Source of the DNA: an uncultured Prevotella sp.
GTDB taxonomy: Bacteria > Bacteroidota > Bacteroidia > Bacteroidales > Bacteroidaceae
Direction: 5' to 3'
Assembly (NCBI GenBank): GCA_900315525.1
Contig: OMZO01000004.1
Coordinates: 62,001-126,000, forward strand
Length of the DNA: 64,000 nucleotides
Shown here: positions 34,765-42,528 of the stretch, piece by piece
Numbering within the stretch: position 1 is the first letter of the stretch
Layout of the letters: the number at the start of each line of letters is the position of its first letter
Notes under the pieces: generated by a model
What the model saw: only the letters and a program-made list of their open reading frames with translations
The model's database searches: none
Told to the model about the DNA's origin: nothing
Program-made: the position numbers and the translations under genes

Positions 34765-34828
34765 GTAAATATGCATTCATCATTCAGAAGATTTCTATTT
34801 TTCATAGCCCTGATTTCCAATTAATTCG

Positions 34829-34836
34829 TAACTTTG
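34829..34836 (+). promoter_or_regulatory. -7 box for the SLC13 transporter
   Basis: TAACTTTG, 38 nt before ATG 34875. Confidence 0.6.
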
Positions 34837-34874
34837 CAGCCGATTTCGCGAAATAAACAATAACCTATAAATAT

Positions 34875-36380
34875 ATGTTTCACATTTACGAAGGCTTCCA
34901 CTTGGTTGATGCTTACCACAAAGTACGCCACCAACGGAAATATCATCCTGAGGATAGCTTTAAGCGAGTTATCAAAATCGCCCTTGTGGCATTAGTTACT
35001 CTCCTGCTCTGGAACATGCCTGCTGAGTGGTACGGCATTCAGAACCTGACCGTCATTCAGCAGCGTATCATCGCAATTTTCGCATTCGCAACACTGATGT
35101 GGGTGCTTGAGGTGGTTTCATCTTGGGCCACTTCAGTAGCCATTATCGTGCTAATGCTGCTGTTCTGCACTGACAGTGGTATCCTACCAATGGTTAACGA
35201 AGAGGAAGTAGGCAAATTGCTCTCATATAAAGGTGTTATGGCCACTTTTGCCGATCCTGTAATCATGTTGTTCATCGGTGGTTTCGTATTGGCTATCGCT
35301 GCTACGAAAACTGGTCTTGACGCACAGTTGGCCAAAGTATTACTGAAGCCCTTCGGCACACGCAGCGAGATGGTGCTCTTAGGATTCCTTCTTATTACGG
35401 GTCTTTTTTCGATGTTCGTTTCCAACACAGCTACGGCTGCCATGATGCTAACGTTCCTCACGCCAGTGTTTCACCAATTGCCCCCCGAGGGTAAGGGTCG
35501 CATCTCGCTTGCCATGTCAATTCCCATCGCTGCCAACCTTGGTGGTATGGGTACTCCTATCGGCACGCCTCCAAACACGATTGCCCTAAAATACCTGAAC
35601 GACCCTGAAGGTCTAAACCTTGGTCTCGGTTTCGGTCAGTGGATGATGTTTATGTTCCCACTCGTACTGTTGCTGTTGTTCATCAGCTGGCGTCTCCTGC
35701 TTCACATCTTCCCCTTCACGCAAAAGACCATTGAACTGAAAATCGACGGCGGCATGAAGAAAGGTTTTCACGCCAATGTAGTGATTGTGACGTTCTTCAT
35801 TACCGTTGCCCTGTGGCTTCTTGATCGTGTGACGGGTATAAACTCTTACACTGTCGCCATGATTCCATTCATGGTTTTTGCCCTGACAGGTGTCATTACC
35901 AAGCGTGATTTGGAACAGATCAACTGGAGTGTAATCTGGATGGTGGCAGGTGGTTTTGCCCTCGGCTATGGTCTCAATGCCTCTGGTCTGGCTGCGAATG
36001 CCGTAGAGAGCATCCCCTTCGGTGAGTTCTCTCCACTACTCATCCTGCTGATGGGTGGTGCTATATGCTACCTGTTGTCGAACTTTATCTCCAACTCCGC
36101 TACTGCAGCACTGCTGATGCCTATTCTGGCTATTGTCTGCGGAGCCATGGGCGACAAGCTTGACCCAATCGGTGGTACACCTACCATACTAATTGGTGTA
36201 GCCATAGCTGCCTCATCGGCCATGATTCTGCCAATCTCTACCCCACCAAATGCTCTTGCTTTCGCCACAGGCTATGTCAAGCAGGGTGATATGGCAAAGA
36301 TGGGCATCATCATGGGTATCATCTCGATGATATTAGGCTTCGGCCTTGTCTATCTGATGGGCACGTTGAAACTCATCTAA
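34875..36380 (+). CDS. DASS/SLC13-family sodium:anion (dicarboxylate) symporter
   Basis: A 501-aa membrane protein with about eleven helices. Both SNT-type signature motifs are present: FVSNTATAAMML in the first half and NFISNSATAALLMP in the second. Also GTPIGTPPN and PISTPPNALAFATGYV. The family transports succinate and other di- or tricarboxylates, or sulfate. Dicarboxylate is the likelier substrate beside a succinate-forming metabolism; this is inference. Confidence 0.9.
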   Translation: MFHIYEGFHLVDAYHKVRHQRKYHPEDSFKRVIKIALVALVTLLLWNMPAEWYGIQNLTVIQQRIIAIFAFATLMWVLEVVSSWATSVAIIVLMLLFCTDSGILPMVNEEEVGKLLSYKGVMATFADPVIMLFIGGFVLAIAATKTGLDAQLAKVLLKPFGTRSEMVLLGFLLITGLFSMFVSNTATAAMMLTFLTPVFHQLPPEGKGRISLAMSIPIAANLGGMGTPIGTPPNTIALKYLNDPEGLNLGLGFGQWMMFMFPLVLLLLFISWRLLLHIFPFTQKTIELKIDGGMKKGFHANVVIVTFFITVALWLLDRVTGINSYTVAMIPFMVFALTGVITKRDLEQINWSVIWMVAGGFALGYGLNASGLAANAVESIPFGEFSPLLILLMGGAICYLLSNFISNSATAALLMPILAIVCGAMGDKLDPIGGTPTILIGVAIAASSAMILPISTPPNALAFATGYVKQGDMAKMGIIMGIISMILGFGLVYLMGTLKLI

Positions 36381-36383
36381 CCG

Positions 36384-36424
36384 AAGAAAAATCTCCTGCT
36401 CTAAACGAACAGGAGATTTTTCTT
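36384..36424. terminator. Bidirectional terminator
   Basis: AAGAAAAATCTCCTG and CAGGAGATTTTTCTT form a 15-bp stem with an 11-nt loop, serving the SLC13 gene and the convergent kinase gene. Confidence 0.9.
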
Positions 36425-36443
36425 GTATATAACAACAGAAAAC

Positions 36444-38129
36444 TTAAAATTTGAAGCTGCTTCCACCGACAAATTCGCGCATGATGGACGTGGGCGGAAT
36501 CTCCTTGTCGCTAATAGGGATGAAGTAATGAATGAACTTCAGCAACCGATGGGCCTCTGCATACTCCGGACAATTCTTCGGCACAGAAGATAGAATCAGT
36601 TCAGCATGGGTGCGAAGGACTGCGAACTCAATGTTAAGTGCGGAGTTAAACATGACATCGGCCGTCTCCTGGAAGGGAAATATCCATTGGTCTTCGGCTT
36701 CACAAACACTCTTCCACTGACTGATGGTCTCACGCGCCGTAAAGGCTCCCTTGTTGTAGTCGCGGATGATACGCCTGAGCAGACGATTGTCCTGAGTGGG
36801 GATGAAATTGTGATCATCCAGTGAGATGCTCGTCAGGGCCGAAATATATATCTTGTATTTCAACGTATCGTCAACACCTTTCGTCAGCAAGGGATTTAAA
36901 GCATGTATACCTTCAATAATCAGTACACTATCGCCTGAGAGTCGAAGTTTCTTGCCATTATACTCACGTTTTCCCGTCACAAAATTATACTCTGGCACTT
37001 CCACTGTCTCACCATTCATCAAGCGAGACAGATGGTCACCCAATAAATGATAGTCAACGGTTTCTATATTGTCGAAGTCATACTGACCATTGGGCAGTTT
37101 TGGAGTATCAACACGATTCACGAAATAATCGTCGGTAGAGAATGAGACTGGTCGCAGGCCACAAGCCAGCAACTGTACCGATAGACGCTTGCAGAAGGTG
37201 GATTTGCCAGAACTCGAAGGTCCAGTGATGAGTACTAGCCGGATAGGGTTCGTCTCACTATGGAAACGAGCATCTATTTCTTCTGCTATCTTCACGATCT
37301 TCTTTTCTTGCAAAGCTTCGCTAACCTGTATAAGTTCTGATCCATAGCCACTTAAAATCGCCTTGTTGACATCACCAGCATTAGAGAGATGCATGATAAT
37401 ATCCCAGCGCACTTTTTCGGCGAAAACTCCAAAAGTACGAGGCTGCTCCACTTTCTCTGCCAATTCAAGAGGATTCTTCCCATCAGGTACACGCAACAGC
37501 AATCCGTCTTGGTAGCGCTCCAGTCCCCATACACGCAGATATCCGGCAGAAGGGACGAGCGGTCCATAATAATAATCAACAGTATCACCTAACGTATAAT
37601 AGTCTGTATAAACCTGACCGCTCGTTTCAAGTAGCTTCACCTTATCCGTAAAGCCTCTGTCGCGGAAGATGCGAATTGCCTCCTCTGTAGTTGATTCCAT
37701 ACGGCGAAAGGGCATATCGGCATCAATAATATCATGCATACGCCTACAAATCCGTGCTACATCTTCATCAGTAAGCGGTTCTCCTCCACGCTTCTTAAAA
37801 TTACAATAGTACCCACGCGAGAGCGGATGCTCTATGAAAAGCTTACTTGCAGGAAAAGTATCGCTCACAGCTTTGTAAAGTACGAAACAGAGCGAACGTA
37901 CATAGACACGCTGCCCAGAACCATCTCTAGCATCAATAAACTCCACATCGCGGTTGTGGAAGAGGCGGTACTTCAGTCCCTGTGAGGCATTATTCACCTT
38001 GGCAGAGACAACAGGATAAGGCATCTTCAAATTGTCAGCAAACCCCTTATATACATCAAGGAGAGAGCATCCCTCCGGGAAACTCTTCGTGAGATTGATA
38101 TTCTTACATCGTACCTGCAACATCGGCAC
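36444..38129 (-). CDS. TGS-type nucleoside (uridine) kinase, copy 2
   Basis: A 561-aa paralogue of the kinase at 30044, with the same layout: N-terminal TGS-like domain, middle domain, and a uridine kinase fold with P-loop ITGPSSSGKSTFCKRL and FSTDDYFVNRVDTP. It ends PPTSIMREFVGGSSFKF. Its ATG shares one base with the upp stop, so the two are translationally coupled. This pairing (upp makes UMP from uracil) supports a uridine kinase role in pyrimidine salvage for this copy. Confidence 0.9.
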   Translation of the reverse strand: MPMLQVRCKNINLTKSFPEGCSLLDVYKGFADNLKMPYPVVSAKVNNASQGLKYRLFHNRDVEFIDARDGSGQRVYVRSLCFVLYKAVSDTFPASKLFIEHPLSRGYYCNFKKRGGEPLTDEDVARICRRMHDIIDADMPFRRMESTTEEAIRIFRDRGFTDKVKLLETSGQVYTDYYTLGDTVDYYYGPLVPSAGYLRVWGLERYQDGLLLRVPDGKNPLELAEKVEQPRTFGVFAEKVRWDIIMHLSNAGDVNKAILSGYGSELIQVSEALQEKKIVKIAEEIDARFHSETNPIRLVLITGPSSSGKSTFCKRLSVQLLACGLRPVSFSTDDYFVNRVDTPKLPNGQYDFDNIETVDYHLLGDHLSRLMNGETVEVPEYNFVTGKREYNGKKLRLSGDSVLIIEGIHALNPLLTKGVDDTLKYKIYISALTSISLDDHNFIPTQDNRLLRRIIRDYNKGAFTARETISQWKSVCEAEDQWIFPFQETADVMFNSALNIEFAVLRTHAELILSSVPKNCPEYAEAHRLLKFIHYFIPISDKEIPPTSIMREFVGGSSFKF

Positions 38130-38815
38130 TACCTCTTATCAGCGATTTTACGGAAGGACTGCAGTTTCTCGCCAAAGCAGAGGTCACCGCAATCACCAAA
38201 TCCCGGCACAATGTATTTGTGCTCATTCATACCCTGGTCGATAGAAGCACACCAAATGGTAGCATCGTCGGGAAGAGACTCCTTAACTACTTCAATGCCT
38301 TCGGGAGCTGCAATGACGCAACATACATGGATCTTTTTGGGCTTGCCTGACATCAGCAGCGCCTCTATGGCAGCTGCCATAGAACCGCCCGTAGCCAACA
38401 TTGGATCGGCGATAATCAACGTGCGTCCCTTCACGCTGGGGGCTGCGATATAGTCGGCGTGGATGCCTACCTCGGTATGTTCACGGTTGATGTACATGCG
38501 GAAAGCAGAAACATAGGCATTATCTGCACGATCGAACATATTCAAGAATCCTTGATGGTAAGGCAACCCGGCACGGAGTACTGTCCCCAACACAATATCG
38601 TCTTTCACCAATGGGATATCAATAGTACCGAGGGGTGTTGTGATGGTCTTCGGCTTATAATCAAGGGTCTTAGACACTTCATAGGCCATCAGTTCGCCAA
38701 TACGCTCAATATTATGACGGAAAAGATAGCGATTTTTCTGATAACTCTTGTCACGCAATTCAGACATGAACTGGTTGATAATACTGTTTTGTTCTGAGAA
38801 ATTAATAACTTGCAT
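38129..38815 (-). CDS. upp: Uracil phosphoribosyltransferase
   Basis: A 228-aa enzyme that makes UMP from uracil and PRPP. The PRPP-binding motif is IIADPMLATGGSM, and the uracil-binding C-terminal segment is GFGDCGDLCFGE. It is slightly longer than the usual 208-217 aa because of N-terminal residues. It is the first gene of the upp-kinase operon. Confidence 0.94.
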   Translation of the reverse strand: MQVINFSEQNSIINQFMSELRDKSYQKNRYLFRHNIERIGELMAYEVSKTLDYKPKTITTPLGTIDIPLVKDDIVLGTVLRAGLPYHQGFLNMFDRADNAYVSAFRMYINREHTEVGIHADYIAAPSVKGRTLIIADPMLATGGSMAAAIEALLMSGKPKKIHVCCVIAAPEGIEVVKESLPDDATIWCASIDQGMNEHKYIVPGFGDCGDLCFGEKLQSFRKIADKR

Positions 38816-38840
38816 GGTTTCGTTGTTTTAAGTTTGGGTA

Positions 38841-38848
38841 CAAAGTTA
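38841..38848 (-). promoter_or_regulatory. -7 box for upp
   Basis: TAACTTTG on the minus strand, 25 nt before ATG 38815. Confidence 0.6.
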
Positions 38849-38911
38849 CAAAATCACATGCAAAAAACCAAGAAAAAAAAGAATAATCCATCGAAATTCA
38901 GAAATATTACG

Positions 38912-38919
38912 TATCTTTG
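38912..38919 (+). promoter_or_regulatory. -7 box for the first fructan regulator
   Basis: TATCTTTG, 20 nt before ATG 38940. No TGAAnnA half-site lies 37 nt upstream, so this promoter does not share the operator of the four fructan promoters. Confidence 0.6.
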
Positions 38920-38939
38920 CATCATAAAACCAATAACCC

Positions 38940-41120
38940 ATGAACAAATTGCTAACTTACCTAATAGCCTTTATTGCTATTTTCTGTGTTTCCTGCACTA
39001 GCGAGAAACCCCGCTATATTATTGGAGTGTCACAATGCTCGCAGGATATCTGGCGTGACAAGCTGAATAGCGAGCTGAAAATGGGCACCTACTTTCAAGA
39101 TGATGTTGAGTTGAGATTTGCTTCCGCCGACGATAGTGACGAGAAGCAGATTGAGCAAATTCGCCAATTTGTCAATGACGGCATCGACCTGCTGATTGTA
39201 GCCCCGAATCAGGCAACGACCATCTCACCCGTTATCGATGAAGTTTATGATAAAGGCATACCTGTTATCGTATTTGACCGGAAGACCAATTCTGAGAAAT
39301 TCACAGCTATCATAGGAGCTGACAATCATGAGATGGGGCGTCTGATGGGCGAATATATCGCTACACGACTGAACGGGAAAGGACGCGTATTGGAGATTAA
39401 AGGGCTTAAAGGCTCCTCTCCTGCTATCGAACGCCATGAAGGTTTTTTAGAGGCTCTTGAAGCATACCCAGGTATCACGCTTGTAGCATCACTACAAGGT
39501 GATTGGACCGAGCAAAGTGCCATCGATGCCATCAAAGCTTTCAAAGGCGATTTAAGCCACATCGACTTCGTATTCGGCCAAAATGACCGTATGGCTGTCG
39601 GTGCATCAAAAGCTCTTCCCGCCTCTACAAACACCAAATACTGTGGTATCGACGCTTTGCCTGGCGAGGGTAACGGCATCGCTTGTGTACGGGACTCTAT
39701 CCTTGAAGCCTCCTACATCTATCCAACCCGAGGCGACGAAGTGCTAAAACTTGCTGTTGACATTCTGGAAGGTAAACCTTATTCAAAAGAAAATCCTTTG
39801 ATGGCAGCCCTCGTAACGAAGGATAATGCCAATGTTCTCATGATGCAGTATGAGGAGATGATGCGTCTGGGCACCCACCTTGAACAATTGCATGACCGTG
39901 CAGATGAGTACCTGCACCAACTCTCCAACCAGCGTATCATCACAATGATGGCAATCATCCTCGTAACAATGCTACTCATCCTGATGATTGTCATCTACCG
40001 CTATTTCCTCCAGAAAGCTCGAATTTCCGACGAGCGCAACAAGATGGAGCGCGAACAACTTGATTTCTTCACAAAGGTAAGCCATGAACTCCGTACACCA
40101 CTGACACTTATAGAAGGCCCCCTTGCACAACTGGGAGAGACCAAGGAAATAAAAGATGCCGGTGCTGAAGCTTCAGGGTTGTTTGCTATTGTCAGCCGAA
40201 ACACCCACCAACTGACAGAGCTTATCAATAAGATGCTTGATGCCCAGGTGCAGAACGACCTACAGAAGGTGGCTTTAGAGCAGGACGACACACATCTGAC
40301 AAAAGGCGACGAGACTATTGATAAACTGGATACCGAACCCAAAGCACTACATTCTTCGCATTCTGACCAGCTACCCACCGTCCTTATTGTCGATGACAAT
40401 GCAGACATTAGAGCATACCTGCACAATATTCTTCAACAAGATTATCAGATAAACGAGGCTTCAGACGGTCAGCAAGGCTTAGCTTTAGCCAATGAGATCG
40501 TACCAGATCTTATCGTTTCGGATGTCATGATGCCTGTCATGAATGGCCTAGAATTCTGCCAGCGCGTGAAAATCAATTTGGCAACCTCCCATATTCCCGT
40601 CATCCTATTAACCGCACGTGCCCTCAGCCAGCACCAAATAGAAGGATACGAGAGTGGTGCCGATGCTTATATTACAAAGCCATTCTCATCAGATCTTCTA
40701 CTTGCCCGTATTAGCAACCTGCTTAAGAGCCGCCAACTACTGAAAGGCGTGTTTGGAACAGGAAATGGAGAAAAGAACGCAAAAACAGAACAACAGCCAC
40801 TCACTGAAAAAGAAGACATCTTCCTTACCAAATTCCGTGAATTCATCGAGAAGAACTTGTCTGACAGTGATCTTGGCGTTGAGACAATCGGAGCTGAACT
40901 CGGCTTGTCTCGCGTACAACTCTATCGGAAAATAAAGGCTCTAACAGGACTTTCACCCGTTGAGTTGCTGCGCACTGCCCGACTACAAAAAGGCCGACAG
41001 TTGTTAGAGAGAACAGACAAGACCATCTCTGAAATTGCCTATGAGGTCGGCTTTACTGCCCCCAGTTACTTCACCAAGTGCTTCAAAGACGAATTCGGCA
41101 TCAGTCCCTCCGATTTATAG
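38940..41120 (+). CDS. HTCS-like regulator lacking the kinase ATPase domain
   Basis: A 726-aa membrane regulator. Residues 1-19 are a signal sequence; 26-315 are a periplasmic sugar-binding domain of the ribose-binding-protein/LacI type (IIGVSQCSQDIWRD, IPVIVFDRKT). One membrane helix is at 334-356. Residues 376-434 are the HisKA dimerisation helices with SHELRTP (His382). The HATPase_c domain is absent: only about 45 linker residues follow. Residues 479-595 are a complete receiver (Asp485/486, phospho-site Asp528, Thr558, Lys580). Residues 630-726 are an AraC DNA-binding domain. Sensor type matches the fructose-sensing HTCS BT1754, in keeping with the fructan locus. A full HTCS would need an N-G1-F-G2 ATPase between His-box and receiver. 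Confidence 0.92.
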   Translation: MNKLLTYLIAFIAIFCVSCTSEKPRYIIGVSQCSQDIWRDKLNSELKMGTYFQDDVELRFASADDSDEKQIEQIRQFVNDGIDLLIVAPNQATTISPVIDEVYDKGIPVIVFDRKTNSEKFTAIIGADNHEMGRLMGEYIATRLNGKGRVLEIKGLKGSSPAIERHEGFLEALEAYPGITLVASLQGDWTEQSAIDAIKAFKGDLSHIDFVFGQNDRMAVGASKALPASTNTKYCGIDALPGEGNGIACVRDSILEASYIYPTRGDEVLKLAVDILEGKPYSKENPLMAALVTKDNANVLMMQYEEMMRLGTHLEQLHDRADEYLHQLSNQRIITMMAIILVTMLLILMIVIYRYFLQKARISDERNKMEREQLDFFTKVSHELRTPLTLIEGPLAQLGETKEIKDAGAEASGLFAIVSRNTHQLTELINKMLDAQVQNDLQKVALEQDDTHLTKGDETIDKLDTEPKALHSSHSDQLPTVLIVDDNADIRAYLHNILQQDYQINEASDGQQGLALANEIVPDLIVSDVMMPVMNGLEFCQRVKINLATSHIPVILLTARALSQHQIEGYESGADAYITKPFSSDLLLARISNLLKSRQLLKGVFGTGNGEKNAKTEQQPLTEKEDIFLTKFREFIEKNLSDSDLGVETIGAELGLSRVQLYRKIKALTGLSPVELLRTARLQKGRQLLERTDKTISEIAYEVGFTAPSYFTKCFKDEFGISPSDL

Positions 41121-41127
41121 CTATATA

Positions 41128-42135
41128 TCAATCATTACCAAATACACGCAGCAGACGTTCCTTCTCTGCTCGCGTGATGGGAATGATAGTTCCATGACGG
41201 GGTGTGAACTTCCCTTTGGTCTCTGTATTCTGAACAAACTGGAAAGTCTTCAGGTCTGTTGAACGACAGAACTGGTAATGATGAGCAATATAGCAGTCGT
41301 ACATGATTATCCACGATTTGCCGTCTATATTCTTACAAACGCCAACGCCCTCCACCTTTTCCTCAGTCTGCTCCACATTGCCGCCAATCATCTGCCATTG
41401 ATCTGTCAGTTGCTTAGCTACAGCCTGATAGATGCCACGTCCAGACTCCTGCTTATAGAACAGATGGTACATCTGATCTGCCTCGTTAAAGACGATGTCA
41501 CCATCAATTGTCGCATTCCCGGCATCGAACAGCCATTGAGGTTCACCTTCCAAATCAGTAAAGTCCTTATTGGCATACTGATAATAGATCTTATCATACG
41601 AATCCTCATCGCTGGTACGGAGGGAATAGAACACCATGTACTTTCCTGCCTGACGATCATAAATGGTTTCCGGCGCCCACACACGAATGACATTCTTCCA
41701 CGTCTTTGTATAGCGCGTAGGGAAGTTGATGGTAGAATGTTGCCAGTTGATCAAGTCTGTGGATTTCAGTAGCACCATGCCACGGTTGCTTGCCCAGCCA
41801 AGAGAAGAGCGCATATCAGTGCAGACCATATAGAAAGTCTTACCATCCTCACAACGCAAAATGTGAGGATCTCGGACGCACTGTGTCAGTGCAATCGTAT
41901 CGCTACAGATAACAGGTGCCCCATTGTTTAATGGCGTAAAGTTGTAGCCATCGTCACTTAGGGCATAGCAAATCTGCTCGTCTTCAGGCTTATTACTATT
42001 AAAATAGGTGAAAAGGTATGCAACCATTTCATCTGGATTAGCCGTTTCTGCCTTCGTAGTTATACCACCTGCAAAAGCATTATTAACCAAAGTGCCAAAG
42101 AAAAGCAATGTTAAGAGTGTCCTTACTTTATTCAT
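41128..42135 (-). CDS. Secreted GH43-like five-bladed propeller glycosidase
   Basis: A 335-aa protein with a type I signal peptide (cleavage near NNAFA-G). It has the GH43-like acidic motifs VRDPH (Asp89), VWAPE (Glu156), IDGD (Asp211/213) and a later VEGVG. The start is ATG 42135, 32 nt after a -7 box; a longer frame upstream would run through the promoter. GH43 enzymes mostly cut arabinosides or xylosides; it could also be a divergent relative of the fold-sharing GH32 enzymes. It lies between the two fructan regulators on the opposite strand. Confidence 0.75.
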   Translation of the reverse strand: MNKVRTLLTLLFFGTLVNNAFAGGITTKAETANPDEMVAYLFTYFNSNKPEDEQICYALSDDGYNFTPLNNGAPVICSDTIALTQCVRDPHILRCEDGKTFYMVCTDMRSSLGWASNRGMVLLKSTDLINWQHSTINFPTRYTKTWKNVIRVWAPETIYDRQAGKYMVFYSLRTSDEDSYDKIYYQYANKDFTDLEGEPQWLFDAGNATIDGDIVFNEADQMYHLFYKQESGRGIYQAVAKQLTDQWQMIGGNVEQTEEKVEGVGVCKNIDGKSWIIMYDCYIAHHYQFCRSTDLKTFQFVQNTETKGKFTPRHGTIIPITRAEKERLLRVFGND

Positions 42136-42167
42136 ATTGTAGTTCGTTAAAATGATAATTCCCGTTG

Positions 42168-42175
42168 CAAAGATA
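42168..42175 (-). promoter_or_regulatory. -7 box for the GH43-like gene
   Basis: TATCTTTG on the minus strand, 32 nt before ATG 42135. The fructan operator spacing is not present on this strand. Confidence 0.6.
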
Positions 42176-42230
42176 CAAATAAGTGTGTAAAATACCAAAT
42201 TTAGTCTCAAAAATAACAAAAAAGACAATG

Positions 42231-42296
42231 TGAAAGATTTTTTGTATCAATTGAAACATATTTTAAAGCCTTGATACGAAATTATGCGTAATTTTG
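42231..42296 (+). promoter_or_regulatory. Fructan-type operator and promoter upstream of the second regulator
   Basis: TGAAAGA at 42231 and TGAAACA at 42252 are direct repeats with a 21-bp offset. The TAATTTTG box at 42289 is 37 nt from the start of the proximal repeat, the same geometry as at the two susC genes and the GH32 gene. Transcription would run toward the regulator at 42529, about 225 nt downstream, suggesting autoregulation. Confidence 0.75.
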
Positions 42297-42397
42297 CACC
42301 CAGAAAAGAGAAAATGTTTAGGTTCATACTTCATATATAGTTAATAGTTAGGTTTATTAGGTTATTGAGTTAGAATTGTTTATCAGGAAACACACAA

Positions 42398-42437
42398 GCA
42401 ATAAGGCGTGATCCAGAGATGGGTTGCGCCTTATTGC
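42398..42437 (+). other. Stable hairpin in the leader of the second regulator
   Basis: GCAATAAGGCG and CGCCTTATTGC form a perfect 11-bp stem with an 18-nt loop. No immediate T-tract follows (ataaataaatatgctttttc), so it is a weak terminator at best. The rest of the 393-bp gap 42136-42528 holds the operator above, a second promoter box at 42482 and AT-rich sequence, with no credible gene. Confidence 0.7.
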
Positions 42438-42481
42438 ATAAATAAATATGCTTTTTCTTTGTTCGTTTCGCTGAAAATACC

Positions 42482-42489
42482 TAAATTTG
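42482..42489 (+). promoter_or_regulatory. Second -7 box for the minimal regulator
   Basis: TAAATTTG, 39 nt before ATG 42529. It has no operator half-sites at the conserved spacing and may give constitutive expression. Confidence 0.5.
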
Positions 42490-42528
42490 CATCGGCTAAG
42501 AGAACTAAAACTTACCGATATACGAACT

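Noticed and set aside
42314..42340. Eight-codon ORF (ATG to TAG) in the leader of the minimal regulator, as a leader peptide
   Set aside because: Too short, no run of regulatory codons and no clear ribosome site; cannot be supported.
42398..42437. Hairpin as an intrinsic terminator
   Set aside because: No T-tract directly follows on the plus strand; kept only as a structured element.
42487..42528. TTG start giving 14 extra residues on the minimal regulator
   Set aside because: The codon lies inside the TAAATTTG promoter box, and the signal peptide begins at ATG 42529.
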